From: Ruminococcus sp.
GTDB taxonomy: Bacteria > Bacillota > Clostridia > Oscillospirales > Ruminococcaceae
Reading direction: 5' to 3'
Length of the DNA: 29,967 nucleotides
NCBI GenBank assembly: GCA_023667165.1
Contig: JAMPAO010000020.1
Coordinates: forward strand, 1 to 29,967
Made by a program: the position numbers and the translations under genes. Below are positions 6,717 to 14,331 of the stretch, one piece after another (position 1 is the stretch's first letter; the number at the start of each line of letters is the position of its first letter). The notes beneath the pieces were generated by a model that saw only the letters and a list, made by a program, of their open reading frames with translations, did not search any database and was not told the DNA's origin.

Positions 6717-8060
6717 ATGGACGAAAAGCAATGTATTCAAGCGTATACTGACGCAATAAAGTATGTCCTGCCGCAAATTACAATCCAAGAGGCGTCGAGT
6801 ATTCTTAAAGGAGAACTAAAGATTGAGGGATTAATTAACGGTCTTAACAAATTTGATACAAGTGTTGTCAAGGGGATAACATCGAAATACAGAACACTGT
6901 TTCAAGGACTGTTACCGAACCACACAACTTTTAAGCTAAGTGATTTGGATTTGGAAATGATTAGGGCAGTGCCTCCGGGAGGAAGCTGGAAGGATATTCC
7001 AATGGAAACCGTGAAAAAATCAAAGAGGTTAAACCGAATAACACAAACCGGCGGTCGAACTACATTGTATGGCAGAATTGATTACAATAAACCAAGTTAT
7101 ACTATAACAACGTATTTTAACAGACCCGGCAACGGAACGTATGTGCATCCTGTTCATGAGAGGGTTCTGACCGTGAGAGAAGCGGCAAGATTTCAGACCT
7201 TCAAAGATGATTATTACTTTTTCGGTAATAAAACACAACATTTGAAACAGGTCGGAAATGCTGTGCCGACACTGTTGGCATATCAAATAGCGCGTGAAAT
7301 AAAGAAAAAGACCGGATGTTCCAAGTCGATAGATTTATTTTGCGGTGCGGGAGGTATGACAGTGGGATTTAAGGAGGCAGGCATTCATTCCTTATTAAGC
7401 AACGACATTGAAGAAAGCGCCTGTGTTACCTTGAAGATTAATAATCCCGAAATTAATGTTTTGTGCGGAGATATAACCCAAGCTGAAACCAAAGACGCTA
7501 TCGAAAGGGCGGCGTTGGAAGGCGGTGCTGACATCATATGCGGAGGTCCGCCTTGTCAAGGTTTTTCAATGGCCGGATTTAGAGCGAGTGATGACCCAAG
7601 AAACCAACTGTTTAGGGAATTTGTTGATATAGTCAGAAGAGTGAAACCCAAAGTTATTGTGTTTGAGAATGTAGAGGGTCTATTGAGTTACCAGGGCGGA
7701 AAAACATATCGTGAAGTACACGCTCTCTTCAGTGAACTTGGATACAATACAGAGGGCAGAACATTGATGGCAAGTGATTACGCAGTCCCTCAAAAAAGAA
7801 AAAGGGTTATTATTATCTGCACCGAAAATGATTTGGCGATAGCACCGGGAGAATTATTTCCTGCACCGATAACGGCGGAAGAATCTACTCAGATTACCGC
7901 AAGAGAAACAATCGCGGATTTGGAAACGGTGCCGTGTGACGATACCGCAAAATACGTTGACTGCGATAATTCCGATATACTTGATTTTTTTAAAGGAAAC
8001 ATAACATATGAGGAATATGTAACTTTGAAAACACCGGATAGAAAAAGAGGGTTATTATGA
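6717..8060 (+). CDS. Circularly permuted C5-cytosine DNA methyltransferase
   Basis: A 447-residue cytosine-5 methyltransferase with motifs in permuted order. Motif IX (RVLTVREAARFQTF, about 149-162) and motif X (QVGNAVP, 178-184) come first. Motif I (DLFCGAGG, 206-213), motif IV with the catalytic Cys (GGPPCQGFS, Cys280), motif VI (FENVEG, 316-321) and motif VIII (VPQKRKR, 357-363) follow. In ordinary enzymes X follows VIII. Permuted enzymes are known in the BssHII and Alw26I/Eco31I/Esp3I systems, which agrees with the endonuclease next door. All catalytic motifs are intact, so it should be active. The C-terminal 60 residues are divergent. It overlaps no other gene and ends 72 bp from the convergent endonuclease gene. 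Confidence 0.9.
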   Translation: MDEKQCIQAYTDAIKYVLPQITIQEASSILKGELKIEGLINGLNKFDTSVVKGITSKYRTLFQGLLPNHTTFKLSDLDLEMIRAVPPGGSWKDIPMETVKKSKRLNRITQTGGRTTLYGRIDYNKPSYTITTYFNRPGNGTYVHPVHERVLTVREAARFQTFKDDYYFFGNKTQHLKQVGNAVPTLLAYQIAREIKKKTGCSKSIDLFCGAGGMTVGFKEAGIHSLLSNDIEESACVTLKINNPEINVLCGDITQAETKDAIERAALEGGADIICGGPPCQGFSMAGFRASDDPRNQLFREFVDIVRRVKPKVIVFENVEGLLSYQGGKTYREVHALFSELGYNTEGRTLMASDYAVPQKRKRVIIICTENDLAIAPGELFPAPITAEESTQITARETIADLETVPCDDTAKYVDCDNSDILDFFKGNITYEEYVTLKTPDRKRGLL

Positions 8061-8093
8061 ACAACCGGGTCTGACAGATATATTGTAATAAAT

Positions 8094-8128
8094 GAGGCTG
8101 CTTACCATTAAAGGCAGTCATCCTCTTT
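8094..8128. terminator. Hairpin between convergent methyltransferase and endonuclease genes
   Basis: GAGGCTGC (8094-8101) pairs with GCAG (8114-8117) and, past a TCAT bulge, CCTC (8122-8125), followed by TTTT. The bulge makes it weak. Its place between two gene ends suggests a shared terminator. Confidence 0.35.
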
Positions 8129-8132
8129 TGAC

Positions 8133-9542
8133 TTATAACGAACGGATCATTCTTTTCTGAATCATTTCCATAAGATTAATCACAAGCTGTTTGCATTTCA
8201 CAAAAGAAATGCCGGATTCAATATTGACACAGACGGATTTAAGAGAAGCTAGTTCGGATAAAGTAAGGTCATGTTTATTATGACGATTATCCTTTTCACT
8301 GTAATCGTAGACCGCACCTATAGCGATTCTCTTGTATCTGTCGGTTTCGTACCGGTTTCTGTCGGTGTAATTCCTGTCTGTTTTCTCTATGATTTCACCT
8401 TTATCATTAAATTTATACGAATATTTAAAATAATCGTAATTAGGCTCCAAAAAGGCAGAAACAAGGAAATCCTCTCCGTTCTTGGGGCAGTTTTCAAGAA
8501 TAGTCAGAAGAATAAACATGAAATTTGCCATGTTTTGCTTTAAGGCGTCGCGATAAACAGTGGGAACTTTATCAGGATTAGATGTGTAGTTATTTCTGAT
8601 AAATTCCCATATGAGTTTGGATTGCCACGACATAGGGTATATGCCTGTTCTTGCTTCTGTTTCTATAATGCTTTCGATGTCTGAAATTTGAAGACGGTCA
8701 CGTTTTGAAGAATTATCTCCGCCTGGCATTGGTTGTAAATAACGAGGATCATGAACAAACCCCAATGAAATAGGGCCTATATGGTCAGCAGAGGTGCCGT
8801 CAAAGAAATCGCTCCCCATAAATTGATTGGCTGCATGGATATTTCCGTCACTCCAGTATTCATAGGCTCTTCTATCTTTTGTGTAAGATTTTAGATTTTC
8901 TTTTGAACGTCCCTTGTCTTGAGTTGCTCTGCAACAGCGATTATATGTATGAAAACCGTCATAACGGTCAGGGAAATTTGACATTGCACCGGGACCCAAA
9001 CATTTTTTTCCGCCTTTACGGCAGGCGTATTCCAAAGCGTCGATTATTTCTTCTTTTGCAGCGGTGCGTGCGTCCAAATCCAAATCACCCTTGTCTATCA
9101 AAAAAGAGGCTATATCAATCTTTTTAATGCCGTTGTTTATTAAGTCATCCCAAATATCACCTATATGGTCGCAGTCGGAGAACTCACAGTCAAATTTTTT
9201 GTTTAAGGATTTTAAGAAATTGGCATTGGGATAATGATAATACAAAGACATTTCTTTCCCGCAAATTTGACAGACCTTCCATTTCGTAGGATGTATTTCA
9301 AGCATAACATCCGCATACATTCCCGGATATGTTTTATGTGCTGCAATGAAATTTAAGTCTTGCGCCTTAGATATGCACCAATCTACTCGTGCTTGTCCTA
9401 CTTCGGATCTTGCAGTTGCTATCCAAGCGTAAGAACCGTCAGGCTTTTTCTCTATAGGCAGACCTTGATAGTTTGGGTCGTTTACAATTGCATCCATATA
9501 CCTTAAAAATCTCTGATGCCATTGTTTTCCGTTTTGTGCCAT
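8133..9542 (-). CDS. Type IIS restriction endonuclease, Alw26I/Eco31I/Esp3I family (HNH nuclease)
   Basis: A 469-residue endonuclease read as a member of the Alw26I/Eco31I/Esp3I family; known members recognise sites built on GTCTC and cut a few bases outside. The catalytic beta-beta-alpha-metal core is visible at about 251-283: SADHIGPISLGF, then PRYLQPMPGGDN, then SSKRDR. D253/H254, N277 and R281/R283 are the likely active-site residues. The N-terminal half has CxxC (91-94) and further Cys residues at 119, 124, 174, 181, 203 and 204 that could bind zinc. The start ATG has AGGAGA 8 nt upstream. It is convergent to its two methyltransferases and has its own strong promoter at 9781-9809, so its timing is separated from theirs. 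Specificity cannot be read from sequence alone. Confidence 0.85.
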   Translation of the reverse strand: MAQNGKQWHQRFLRYMDAIVNDPNYQGLPIEKKPDGSYAWIATARSEVGQARVDWCISKAQDLNFIAAHKTYPGMYADVMLEIHPTKWKVCQICGKEMSLYYHYPNANFLKSLNKKFDCEFSDCDHIGDIWDDLINNGIKKIDIASFLIDKGDLDLDARTAAKEEIIDALEYACRKGGKKCLGPGAMSNFPDRYDGFHTYNRCCRATQDKGRSKENLKSYTKDRRAYEYWSDGNIHAANQFMGSDFFDGTSADHIGPISLGFVHDPRYLQPMPGGDNSSKRDRLQISDIESIIETEARTGIYPMSWQSKLIWEFIRNNYTSNPDKVPTVYRDALKQNMANFMFILLTILENCPKNGEDFLVSAFLEPNYDYFKYSYKFNDKGEIIEKTDRNYTDRNRYETDRYKRIAIGAVYDYSEKDNRHNKHDLTLSELASLKSVCVNIESGISFVKCKQLVINLMEMIQKRMIRSL

Positions 9543-9556
9543 GATAAAATCTCCTG

Positions 9557-9694
9557 TTATTTATTTTTTGTGTAACGCCATCTAACGCACGATATGGGTA
9601 TCCCGCCGCAATTGAAAAGTACGGTTTCGTTTCTTGCATTTTCTTGGTGTCGGATCGCTTCGGATTCCGTGGTTAATGTAATGGTATTAGGCAT
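9557..9694 (-). CDS. Possible 45-residue protein just upstream of the endonuclease
   Basis: A short frame opens with ATG (9692-9694) behind GGGGA and encodes MPNTITLTTESEAIRH..., with NCGGIPISCVRW towards the end. It stops 14 bp before the endonuclease start, and the endonuclease ribosome site lies in that gap, so the arrangement is operon-like. I do not recognise the sequence. It could be a small controller or simply a translated leader; a frame in another phase overlaps it. A ten-codon frame (MPELMTTLKR) precedes it on the same transcript. Confidence 0.35.
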   Translation of the reverse strand: MPNTITLTTESEAIRHQENARNETVLFNCGGIPISCVRWRYTKNK

Positions 9695-9780
9695 AGTAAC
9701 TTCCCCGATGATTCTTTATCGTTTCAATGTCGTCATCAGTTCGGGCATACCCTTCCTACTGTTTCTTTTGCTTATTTCTT

Positions 9781-9809
9781 AGTATATCACATTATGAGCT
9801 TTTTGTCCA
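9781..9809 (-). promoter_or_regulatory. Promoter of the restriction endonuclease transcript
   Basis: On the minus strand TGGACA (9804-9809) and TATACT (9781-9786) are separated by 17 bp, each one base from consensus. About 240 nt of leader precede the endonuclease start. Confidence 0.7.
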
Positions 9810-9830
9810 CACCCTGTTCGCATAAAAAAC

Positions 9831-9859
9831 TTGTAAAACAATAAAAATAATGATATAAT
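9831..9859 (+). promoter_or_regulatory. Divergent plus-strand promoter
   Basis: TTGTAA (9831-9836), 17 bp, perfect TATAAT (9854-9859). It is placed back to back with the endonuclease promoter, 21 bp apart, and would serve the gene starting at 9966. Confidence 0.65.
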
Positions 9860-9965
9860 AAAAAATAAAGTGAAGAACAATTTACGAGGATTGCTCTGCG
9901 GATCAGACGCCAAAAGGTTGTACGTCCGAGATAGACGTCAAATTGAAAATTGCGGAGGCGGTATT

Positions 9966-10361
9966 TTGTTATTTTATACTTTTTTATCCCGGGAAGAGCG
10001 AAGAAAAATGAACGGTTCGGATTTTATTGAAATACAATTTTGCAGATTGCCGAAGGATACAAAATTGGAAACAATCACGGCAGCAGACAACGTCAGCCAT
10101 TGGCTTGACGATTCCGTCTATGTAAGCGGAGATGACTGCAATACTTTTTTTGAAGAATATAGCCGTATATTTGACGCCGCTATATACAATAACCTGAAAA
10201 CGGGAACAATGGATCTCTGCGGCTTGAATTATTATGCCCCCGACCTGATCGATCCTATAATTGCAAAGCTGCTGAAAATAAGACCGACAGATTACAGAAA
10301 GCTTGTTGAATGGCTGAATACAGCAAAAAAATACAATGGCTTTTACATATTGGGAGTATAG
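9966..10361 (+). CDS. Unrecognised 131-residue cytoplasmic protein
   Basis: I do not recognise this protein. It is acidic, soluble and has no signal peptide. After a short hydrophobic start (LFYTFLSREERRK) come alternating strand and helix stretches: SDFIEIQFCRLPKD, VSHWLDDSVYVSGDD, then a helix with FFEEYSRIFDAAIY, and a C-terminal helix KLVEWLNTAKKYNGFY. The size and composition would suit an immunity-type or small regulatory protein, but no motif proves that. The TTG at 9966 is chosen because GGAGG (9954-9958) lies 7 nt upstream. An ATG at 10009 has a weak ribosome site, and a GTG at 9870 lies almost at the predicted transcription start. It converges with the membrane protein at 10426-10905. 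Confidence 0.55.
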   Translation: MLFYTFLSREERRKMNGSDFIEIQFCRLPKDTKLETITAADNVSHWLDDSVYVSGDDCNTFFEEYSRIFDAAIYNNLKTGTMDLCGLNYYAPDLIDPIIAKLLKIRPTDYRKLVEWLNTAKKYNGFYILGV

Positions 10362-10425
10362 TCGGCTTCCGATTGATAAAGACAGATGAAAAGCTCCTTG
10401 CAGACGGCAGAAGATCGCCATGGTA

Positions 10426-10905
10426 TCAGATCATGACCGCTATCTTGGCAAGACCCGCGGCTGCGGGGATATACACAACGGTCATAATAAGCCTTTCCGC
10501 CAAGGCAAAGGATATTTTCTTTGTGGGAGATATATCCTCAACGCCTTTTATCACCCAGAATTTGCTGAACCTTACCCATATTTCGTCCACAAAAATGCCG
10601 TCGTACCAGTTCATCGCTTCGAGAAGCACCAATATATGGATAAAGGCTGTTCTGAAATCGGAAATGCCGCTCCATACTCCGATAAATATTACGGGGATAA
10701 CGGCTCCGCCGATAACCAGCAGCGTGAAAAATATCGCTCTGCGGCGGTTGGCTTCCTCTCTTGTTGTCAGACCCATTTCAAAAACGCGGGTCTGTATTTC
10801 TTTCGGATAGAAGAATATTCCCCTAACGGGATCGTTCAGTACCAGCAGCTTTATTGCGGCGGTAAAAAATATCAAATACAGCACTGTCTGTATAAATAAG
10901 ATCAT
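10426..10905 (-). CDS. Four-helix membrane protein paired with an ATC-hydrolase-like protein (copy 2)
   Basis: A 159-residue integral membrane protein with hydrophobic segments at about 2-22, 58-80, 85-105 and 138-158. Between the first two is a charged loop containing FYPKEIQTR...TTREEANRRR; after the third comes NWYDGIFVDEIWVRFSKFW. The layout and these two conserved spots match the membrane protein at 11634-12137, so the two look like paralogues. The start is the ATG at 10903-10905, with AGGAAAGG upstream; an earlier in-frame start would overlap the previous gene. It is the last gene of the operon, 26 bp after the ATC-hydrolase-like gene. Function unknown; a membrane partner of the hydrolase-like protein is an inference from the repeated pairing. 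Confidence 0.65.
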   Translation of the reverse strand: MILFIQTVLYLIFFTAAIKLLVLNDPVRGIFFYPKEIQTRVFEMGLTTREEANRRRAIFFTLLVIGGAVIPVIFIGVWSGISDFRTAFIHILVLLEAMNWYDGIFVDEIWVRFSKFWVIKGVEDISPTKKISFALAERLIMTVVYIPAAAGLAKIAVMI

Positions 10906-10931
10906 CTTTTTTCCCTTTCCTAAAAAGCAAA

Positions 10932-11546
10932 TTATTTTTTTATATACAGGAGAAAATCGCATTTTTCTCCGTCCGTTCCCAAAGTCTGCGTTCTGTCAAA
11001 GGCTATCCCGTCAAGATGCCCGTAAGCGTAAACGTCGTTGTCGCAGAAAATATGGGTAAGCTCCCCGCAGTTCTCGGCTTTACAGTATTTAACATAGGGA
11101 CAGGCGGTAACGTCCATGCGGTATCTGTTAGCCGTCGCCTCGTAGACCTTATGAGCGAAACCCGCTTCGCTGCCGAAACCCGACTTGCAGCCTGCGGCAA
11201 AGCCTTTAAGGAACATCCCCTTTCCCAAGGGCAGCTTTACTATGTTCTGATAGACCTTAGCGGACTTTTTCGCCGCAAACGCCTCTCCCTTTTCCATAAT
11301 TTCCATAGCCTTCTCCCCATGGCTTTCAAGAAGAGCTTTGTAGACGGCGATATGGGGAAAAATAAGGTCTGTGTGGAACTGCTCCTTCGGGGGAATATTT
11401 TTGTAACGGGAAAGAATATCCGATAAAATTTCCCTTGCCCTGTTCCACACCTTTTCCGTTTCGCCGTTTCCCAGAATTTCCGAGGCGGCGTGCTTTATGA
11501 TGTTCATTTTTTTGCCGCCGTCGAGTATCTCGATTTTATCCTGCAT
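10932..11546 (-). CDS. L-2-amino-thiazoline-4-carboxylate (ATC) hydrolase-family protein, copy 3
   Basis: A 204-residue cytoplasmic protein that I read as a member of the ATC hydrolase family, named for the ring-opening hydrolase of bacterial L-cysteine synthesis from aminothiazoline carboxylate. The helical N-terminal half (1-125) precedes a Cys-rich C-terminal half. There CPYVKYCKAENCGEL (from about 148), FCDNDVYAYGHL and FDRTQTLGTDGEKCDF match the family pattern of a CP pair, C-x2-D, an R-T-x-T-L-G strand and a final C-D-F. Of the three copies this is closest to that pattern, so most likely to keep an enzymatic site. The ATG has GGAGG 10 nt upstream. Most family members in Clostridia have no proven substrate, so the chemistry is not established. 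Confidence 0.7.
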   Translation of the reverse strand: MQDKIEILDGGKKMNIIKHAASEILGNGETEKVWNRAREILSDILSRYKNIPPKEQFHTDLIFPHIAVYKALLESHGEKAMEIMEKGEAFAAKKSAKVYQNIVKLPLGKGMFLKGFAAGCKSGFGSEAGFAHKVYEATANRYRMDVTACPYVKYCKAENCGELTHIFCDNDVYAYGHLDGIAFDRTQTLGTDGEKCDFLLYIKK

Positions 11547-11633
11547 AAGATAAATGCCTCCTTACAATCCTTTAATATTGATAACCGATCGTTTTGCGGA
11601 TAAAGGCGGCACAGCCGTCGGAACTATCCGCGG

Positions 11634-12137
11634 TTAATTGGCTGTCAGTATAGCTATAAACGCCGGGACAACGCAGACAACAGGCAGGATAATGCAGCGT
11701 TTTATCTGCTCTTTGCGGTTGAACCCGAAATCCTTCCACCCCTTGCAGTCCTTTGTTTCCGGAAAAAAATGCGGGAAGAAATTTGTTTTTGTCAAAAGAA
11801 AATAATCCAGACCTATTATGTCAAAGGCTTTCATTCCCATTGCCATTACAAAAAATCTCACATACATTTCACCGAAACCGAAACCGTTCCTCACGCCGTT
11901 TATTCCCCCGAAAACATACAGTCCCGCCATCGCCGCCGCTATGAGGATTATTATTGCTATACCCGCTATCCGCCTGCCGCTCATGGGCAGTGAATCCAGC
12001 CTCGGCGACATAGCCTCTCTTACGTCGTCGGGGAAAAATTTCGTCAGACCCTTATAAGGGAGAGTAAGCGTGGCGGCAAGTATGGCAAGGAAGTACAGAA
12101 CGCACAGCAGCAGGGTCAGTAAAAGAGTGGTTTTCAT
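11634..12137 (-). CDS. Four-helix membrane protein paired with an ATC-hydrolase-like protein (copy 1)
   Basis: A 167-residue membrane protein with helices at about 3-25, 57-78, 90-108 and 145-165. The first loop carries FFPDDVREAMSPRLDS and the third helix ends KAFDIIGLDYFLLTKTNFF, which line up with the corresponding parts of the protein at 10426-10905. The ATG has AGGAG 8 nt upstream and overlaps the stop of the preceding hydrolase-like gene (ATGA), so the pair is translationally coupled. No transporter or enzyme motif is visible. An 87-bp gap with no clear terminator separates it from the next pair of genes. Confidence 0.65.
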   Translation of the reverse strand: MKTTLLLTLLLCVLYFLAILAATLTLPYKGLTKFFPDDVREAMSPRLDSLPMSGRRIAGIAIIILIAAAMAGLYVFGGINGVRNGFGFGEMYVRFFVMAMGMKAFDIIGLDYFLLTKTNFFPHFFPETKDCKGWKDFGFNRKEQIKRCIILPVVCVVPAFIAILTAN

Positions 12138-12862
12138 TTGGCGTTCTCCTTTCTCTTGCTGAGCAACAGTCCGTTTTCGTCCTTTACAAGCTCGTATTTT
12201 TCGGCAAGCGGATTTTTGTCGCCGCATATGCAGTAATCGCAGGCGTCTGAGTTGACGCAGGTGCCTGTGCGGATAAGGCTTGCATGGATCATGCCGAGGG
12301 CGATGTGGTCGCAGTTGCAGCAAAGGACGATCCGGTTTTCAAGTCCGTGCTTTTTTGCAAAATCAGCCAAAGGACATTTTGTGAAGTTGTAGCGGACTAT
12401 TCCGTTTTCACTGTCGTAAGGCTTGATGTCCGCCGTAAAATCGTCGGGGTAGTTTTTTGCGTGTTTATTGGCTTTTTTGTTCGCGCTTTCAAATGCGGAA
12501 TTTGCAATATCCATGACCCATTTATTGTTTGCGTCAAAAAATTTCCCGAGTAATTTAAATGCGCTCATAAAAATATCAAAGGCAACAGGCTGAAGCTCCT
12601 CAACGGTATGCTTTTTCGGGGCACAGGCGCAGAAGCTCATCAATAAAACGGCGTCGTATATCTGAGCGGCGTGGGGACTTTTTTTGCCTCCGTAATCGGG
12701 AGCGTCCTTCAAAAATTCCGCATATTTTTTCTGCACCGTTTCCCATACGGTTTCCGCGTCGCCGCCGTATTCCTTATGTATAAAATCAAGCAGTACTTTT
12801 TTGGCGTGCGCGGAATAGATCATATGCTTTTTTCTGTCAATATCCGGTTCGTTTTTGTTCAT
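12134..12862 (-). CDS. ATC hydrolase-family protein, copy 2
   Basis: A 242-residue cytoplasmic protein of the same family as its neighbours. The helical N-terminal part contains WETVQKKYAEFLKDAPDYGG and a surface of Lys residues. The C-terminal part has FTKCPLADFAKKHG, then LCCNCDHIALGMIHASLIRTG and SDACDYCICGD. The CP pair, the C-x2-D-H element and the closing Cys are kept, while the R-T-x-T-L-G strand has changed to RTGTCVNSDAC. It carries many extra Cys residues. The ATG at 12862 is preferred because AGAGG lies 9 nt upstream; an in-frame GTG three codons earlier abuts that site. It lies 14 bp after copy 1 and overlaps the membrane protein gene downstream. Confidence 0.7.
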   Translation of the reverse strand: MNKNEPDIDRKKHMIYSAHAKKVLLDFIHKEYGGDAETVWETVQKKYAEFLKDAPDYGGKKSPHAAQIYDAVLLMSFCACAPKKHTVEELQPVAFDIFMSAFKLLGKFFDANNKWVMDIANSAFESANKKANKHAKNYPDDFTADIKPYDSENGIVRYNFTKCPLADFAKKHGLENRIVLCCNCDHIALGMIHASLIRTGTCVNSDACDYCICGDKNPLAEKYELVKDENGLLLSKRKENAK

Positions 12863-12876
12863 GACCCTCACCCTCT

Positions 12877-13539
12877 TTATTTGGAATTTTTATCGCGCAG
12901 CGCCTCGGGGGATCTGTCGCCCACGTACCAGTATTCACAGGTTTCATCGCCCGCGGAGATAGTCTTGTGACGTATAAGCTTTGCGTGGAACGCCTTTGCG
13001 ACCGCGTGATCCGACTTGCACATAAGCGGCAGCAAGTCCGTATAACCGTATTTTTGAGCGAATTCATAAAGAGGGCAGGTGTCAAGAGAAAAGGCTACGC
13101 CCTTTTTCCTGCCGTTGGGATTGACGCGTATTTTCCAAGTATTGCCCCACTCGTTCCCCCGCTTTCGGTCGCTTTTGCTTTTGTATTTTTCAAGGAATTT
13201 ATAAATAAGCTTTATCAGCAGGCTTTTCTTTTCCAGCCTGTTCATATCAAAACGGTTTATCAATTTAAGGCTGCTTCCCATTGTTTCGTTAAACAGCGCT
13301 TCAAAGTCCTTTTTTGAAAATTTTCTGTCCACCGATTCGTAAAACGCGCACACGGCATAGCAAAAATAAATATTTGAGGACATCATATTTTTGCTGCCGC
13401 CCAGATCGCCTTCTTCGCGAAGCCATTTGTAATAGAGCCGTTCGGTTTTTTTCATGCGTTTCATGACCTCGGCTTCGCTGTAATTTTTCCGCATAAATCT
13501 CAGCATTGCTGGTCTTAGTTTTTTCAGATATTTATCCAT
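12877..13539 (-). CDS. ATC hydrolase-family protein, copy 1 (divergent)
   Basis: A 220-residue, very basic protein (many KK and RKK stretches, for example GRKKGVAF and KSKSDRKRG). The C-terminal half keeps the family frame: LDTCPLYEFAQKYG, PLMCKSDHAVAKAFHAKLIR, DETCEYWYVGD. As in copy 2, the segment is C-x2-S/C-D-H rather than the C-x2-D of copy 3. The start is the ATG of MDKYLKK, with GGGGAAG 8 nt upstream. It overlaps the end of the preceding membrane protein gene by 8 bp, showing operon coupling. High positive charge and loss of the R-T-x-T strand suggest it may have drifted to a non-enzymatic or nucleic-acid/membrane-contacting role, which is inference. Confidence 0.65.
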   Translation of the reverse strand: MDKYLKKLRPAMLRFMRKNYSEAEVMKRMKKTERLYYKWLREEGDLGGSKNMMSSNIYFCYAVCAFYESVDRKFSKKDFEALFNETMGSSLKLINRFDMNRLEKKSLLIKLIYKFLEKYKSKSDRKRGNEWGNTWKIRVNPNGRKKGVAFSLDTCPLYEFAQKYGYTDLLPLMCKSDHAVAKAFHAKLIRHKTISAGDETCEYWYVGDRSPEALRDKNSK

Positions 13540-14239
13540 TTTTAACGCTTCCCCTTTCTTTTCGGCGATCGATTTTTTCACAGGCAATTATCAGATAAAT
13601 AAACCATACGATCATACCGCCGTTCATGCAAAAGGTATACATTCCGTATGAGAAAGGCGAGGCGGGAAGCAGCTCTTCTATTTCGGAAATGACCGCCATC
13701 GGCACAAAGGGAGTAAAGACCGCCGCCCTTTTTTTAAGATATGTTTTTCCGGATAATATGGCGGCGGGCAGAGCTATAAGCGCCGCGGCAACGAATAGAT
13801 ACGACCCGTAAAGCGCTGCCGTTCCGACCTGCGCAAAGCCTCCGGAAAGTGTGACTGCAAGCTCGCGCCCGCCGTATTTTTCCGCCTGCGAGAATATGAA
13901 AACATTTGCCGTGACGATAAAATGGATCGTCAGCCAGCCTGCGGAGCATAATCCGAAAAAATATCCGAGCAAGGCTCTCGTCTTATCGGTTTTGCCGATA
14001 TCGGAAATGCGGACGAACCCCGGATACATAAAACACATACCGATGACCGCAAGGATCAGTACGGCCGTAAGCTTTGCCATGCTGTAATCCGCCCCGTGTC
14101 CCTGTCGGATAAAATAAAATGCGCCGTCATCCACCGCCGACGTGTCAACAAAGCCAAGCAGCCAGTCGCCTATGCCGAAGCAAAGGCAGCCTATTATACC
14201 GAAAACGCTGTATTTCCTTTGAAACAGATCCTTTTCCGT
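13532..14239 (-). CDS. Multi-pass membrane protein (DUF6796-like), apparent ACG start
   Basis: A 235-residue membrane protein with six or seven hydrophobic helices. The N-terminus reads EKDLFQRKYSVFGIIGCLCF then GIGDWLLGFVD, and a GDWLLG motif followed by a long first loop recalls DUF6796 proteins of Clostridia (recalled from memory, so tentative). The open frame extends above the first GTG (14134), and the conserved GDWLLG region lies in that extension, so the GTG cannot be the true start. The only plausible start is ACG at 14237-14239, exactly 7 nt after GAGGAG (14247-14252). This looks like an ATG changed to ACG by one base. It is the first gene of the operon, close behind two operators and a near-consensus promoter. 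Confidence 0.65.
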   Translation of the reverse strand, partial: TEKDLFQRKYSVFGIIGCLCFGIGDWLLGFVDTSAVDDGAFYFIRQGHGADYSMAKLTAVLILAVIGMCFMYPGFVRISDIGKTDKTRALLGYFFGLCSAGWLTIHFIVTANVFIFSQAEKYGGRELAVTLSGGFAQVGTAALYGSYLFVAAALIALPAAILSGKTYLKKRAAVFTPFVPMAVISEIEELLPASPFSYGMYTFCMNGGMIVWFIYLIIACEKIDRRKERGSVKNG

Positions 14240-14263
14240 AAAACCACTCCTCGGGCAATTTGG

Positions 14264-14328
14264 ATTAGCTGAAACTAACTTAATGATACAATAAATGCAG
14301 CCGCTGTATTAGCGACAGCTAACTTAAT
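14264..14328. promoter_or_regulatory. Two copies of a 21-bp dyad operator before the ATC-hydrolase operon
   Basis: A 21-bp element occurs at 14264-14284 and again at 14308-14328. Both start ATTAGC and end CTAACTTAAT, and differ only in the centre. Each holds a dyad: TTAGC-x4-GCTAA is exact in the second and one base off in the first. The copies are 44 bp apart, about four helical turns, and the upstream copy overlaps the predicted transcription start. This is the geometry of a repressor acting by roadblock or looping. Confidence 0.7.
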
Positions 14329-14331
14329 ATC

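Noticed and set aside
9439..9639. Minus-strand 66-residue frame overlapping the endonuclease start
   Set aside because: It overlaps the well-supported endonuclease N-terminus by about 100 bp in another phase and has no ribosome site.
9594..9782. Plus-strand 62-residue hydrophobic frame
   Set aside because: It is opposite the endonuclease leader, has no ribosome site or promoter, and its end overlaps the endonuclease promoter.
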